From contig NC_092680.1 of the NCBI RefSeq assembly GCF_964355755.1, forward strand, positions 16,471,001 through 16,531,000: 60,000 nucleotides of DNA; not shown here. Reading direction: 5' to 3'. Below: more notes on the stretch, generated by a model. That model was not told where the DNA came from and searched no databases. It was given only the letters and a program-made list of their open reading frames with translations. Positions within the stretch are counted from its first letter, which is position 1. Origin of the DNA: Antedon mediterranea. Lineage: Eukaryota > Echinodermata > Crinoidea > Comatulida > Antedonidae.

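Larger units (their letters stand above)
1169..58819 (+). other. remaining introns >300 nt without recognisable content
   Basis: Introns where I see no gene, RNA gene or clear repeat: 128-531, 637-1045 (weak hairpin on AGACAGCA near 692-752), 3279-3904, 10272-10766, 10930-11299, 11521-11947, 17040-17512, 18745-19307, 22768-23225, 24295-25459 (1.2 kb, AT-rich), 33142-33458, 33826-34136, 34963-35269, 36654-37007, 37565-37894, 39215-39523, 39677-40218, 41082-41653, 46066-46463, 48598-49010 (AATAAAATAAAAAATAAA tail near 48785), 49633-49945, 50470-50983 apart from its SINE, 56231-56601, 57783-58114 and 58343-58819. The large introns 6944-8329 and 14912-16381 hold only the MITEs listed. Simple repeats: (AAT)n near 9408 and 37680, (TA)n near 23698 and 57847. 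Confidence 0.6.

Noticed and set aside
59268-59655. Regular short repeats resembling a CRISPR array
   Set aside because: The units are contiguous and have no unique spacers; the host is eukaryotic and the array is enclosed by TIRs.
58959-59830. Two plus-strand ORFs of 172 and 116 codons downstream of exon 90
   Set aside because: Mostly translation of the TGTCCCTCAATAGGGG minisatellite (CPSIGVSL repeats) inside an intron.

Overview
The window is intronic and exonic sequence of one giant eukaryotic gene on the + strand. It is the ortholog of the very large adhesion GPCR ADGRV1 (VLGR1/GPR98/MASS1). I joined 91 exon segments by hand. All junctions keep one open frame: 17,573 coding nt, about 5,857 codons. 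The gene is open at both edges: the signal peptide and first N-terminal repeat(s) lie upstream of base 1, and TM4-7 and the cytoplasmic tail lie downstream of base 60000. No second host gene is convincing. The organism looks like a marine invertebrate deuterostome, most likely an echinoderm. Reasons are the AT-rich introns, dense MITEs and tRNA-SINEs, AGGCCTA-type motifs, and a foldback element reminiscent of the sea-urchin TU elements. That placement is inference.

Layout: 1-9297, Calx-beta repeats, including two very large exons (1,015 and 761 nt) that hold whole repeats; 10057-12887, a Calx-beta repeat split by a LamG/pentraxin-like domain; 13341-21808, more Calx-beta repeats; 22100-22433, a Calx-beta repeat carrying a four-cysteine PAN/Apple-like module; 22615-35445, Calx-beta repeats, interrupted by a 6.2-kb intron that contains a ~5.5-kb foldback-type element; 35906-39214, a Calx-beta repeat split by an EAR/EPTP (epitempin) propeller; 39010-55510, Calx-beta repeats continuing to the end of the array; 55394-57782, GAIN region; 57615-58342, GPS with an intact His-Leu|Ser cleavage site, then TM1 and most of TM2; 58820-58936 and 59946-60000, the rest of TM2, TM3 and the first intracellular part after it. 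I count about 38 Calx-beta repeats in the window (CB1, partial, to CB39; numbering is mine, for this window only).

The protein would be a giant extracellular Ca2+-binding tether attached to an autoproteolysed 7TM domain. In vertebrates ADGRV1 forms ankle links of inner-ear stereocilia and periciliary links of photoreceptors. Its role in invertebrates is open.

Introns hold most of the non-gene content: a MITE family in at least seven places, several other inverted-repeat elements, three SINE-like families, a CR1/L2-like LINE 3' end, near-perfect hairpins, a minisatellite inside a TIR element, and the foldback element with two different CGGGAT-based satellites as outer arms. One intron uses a GC donor.
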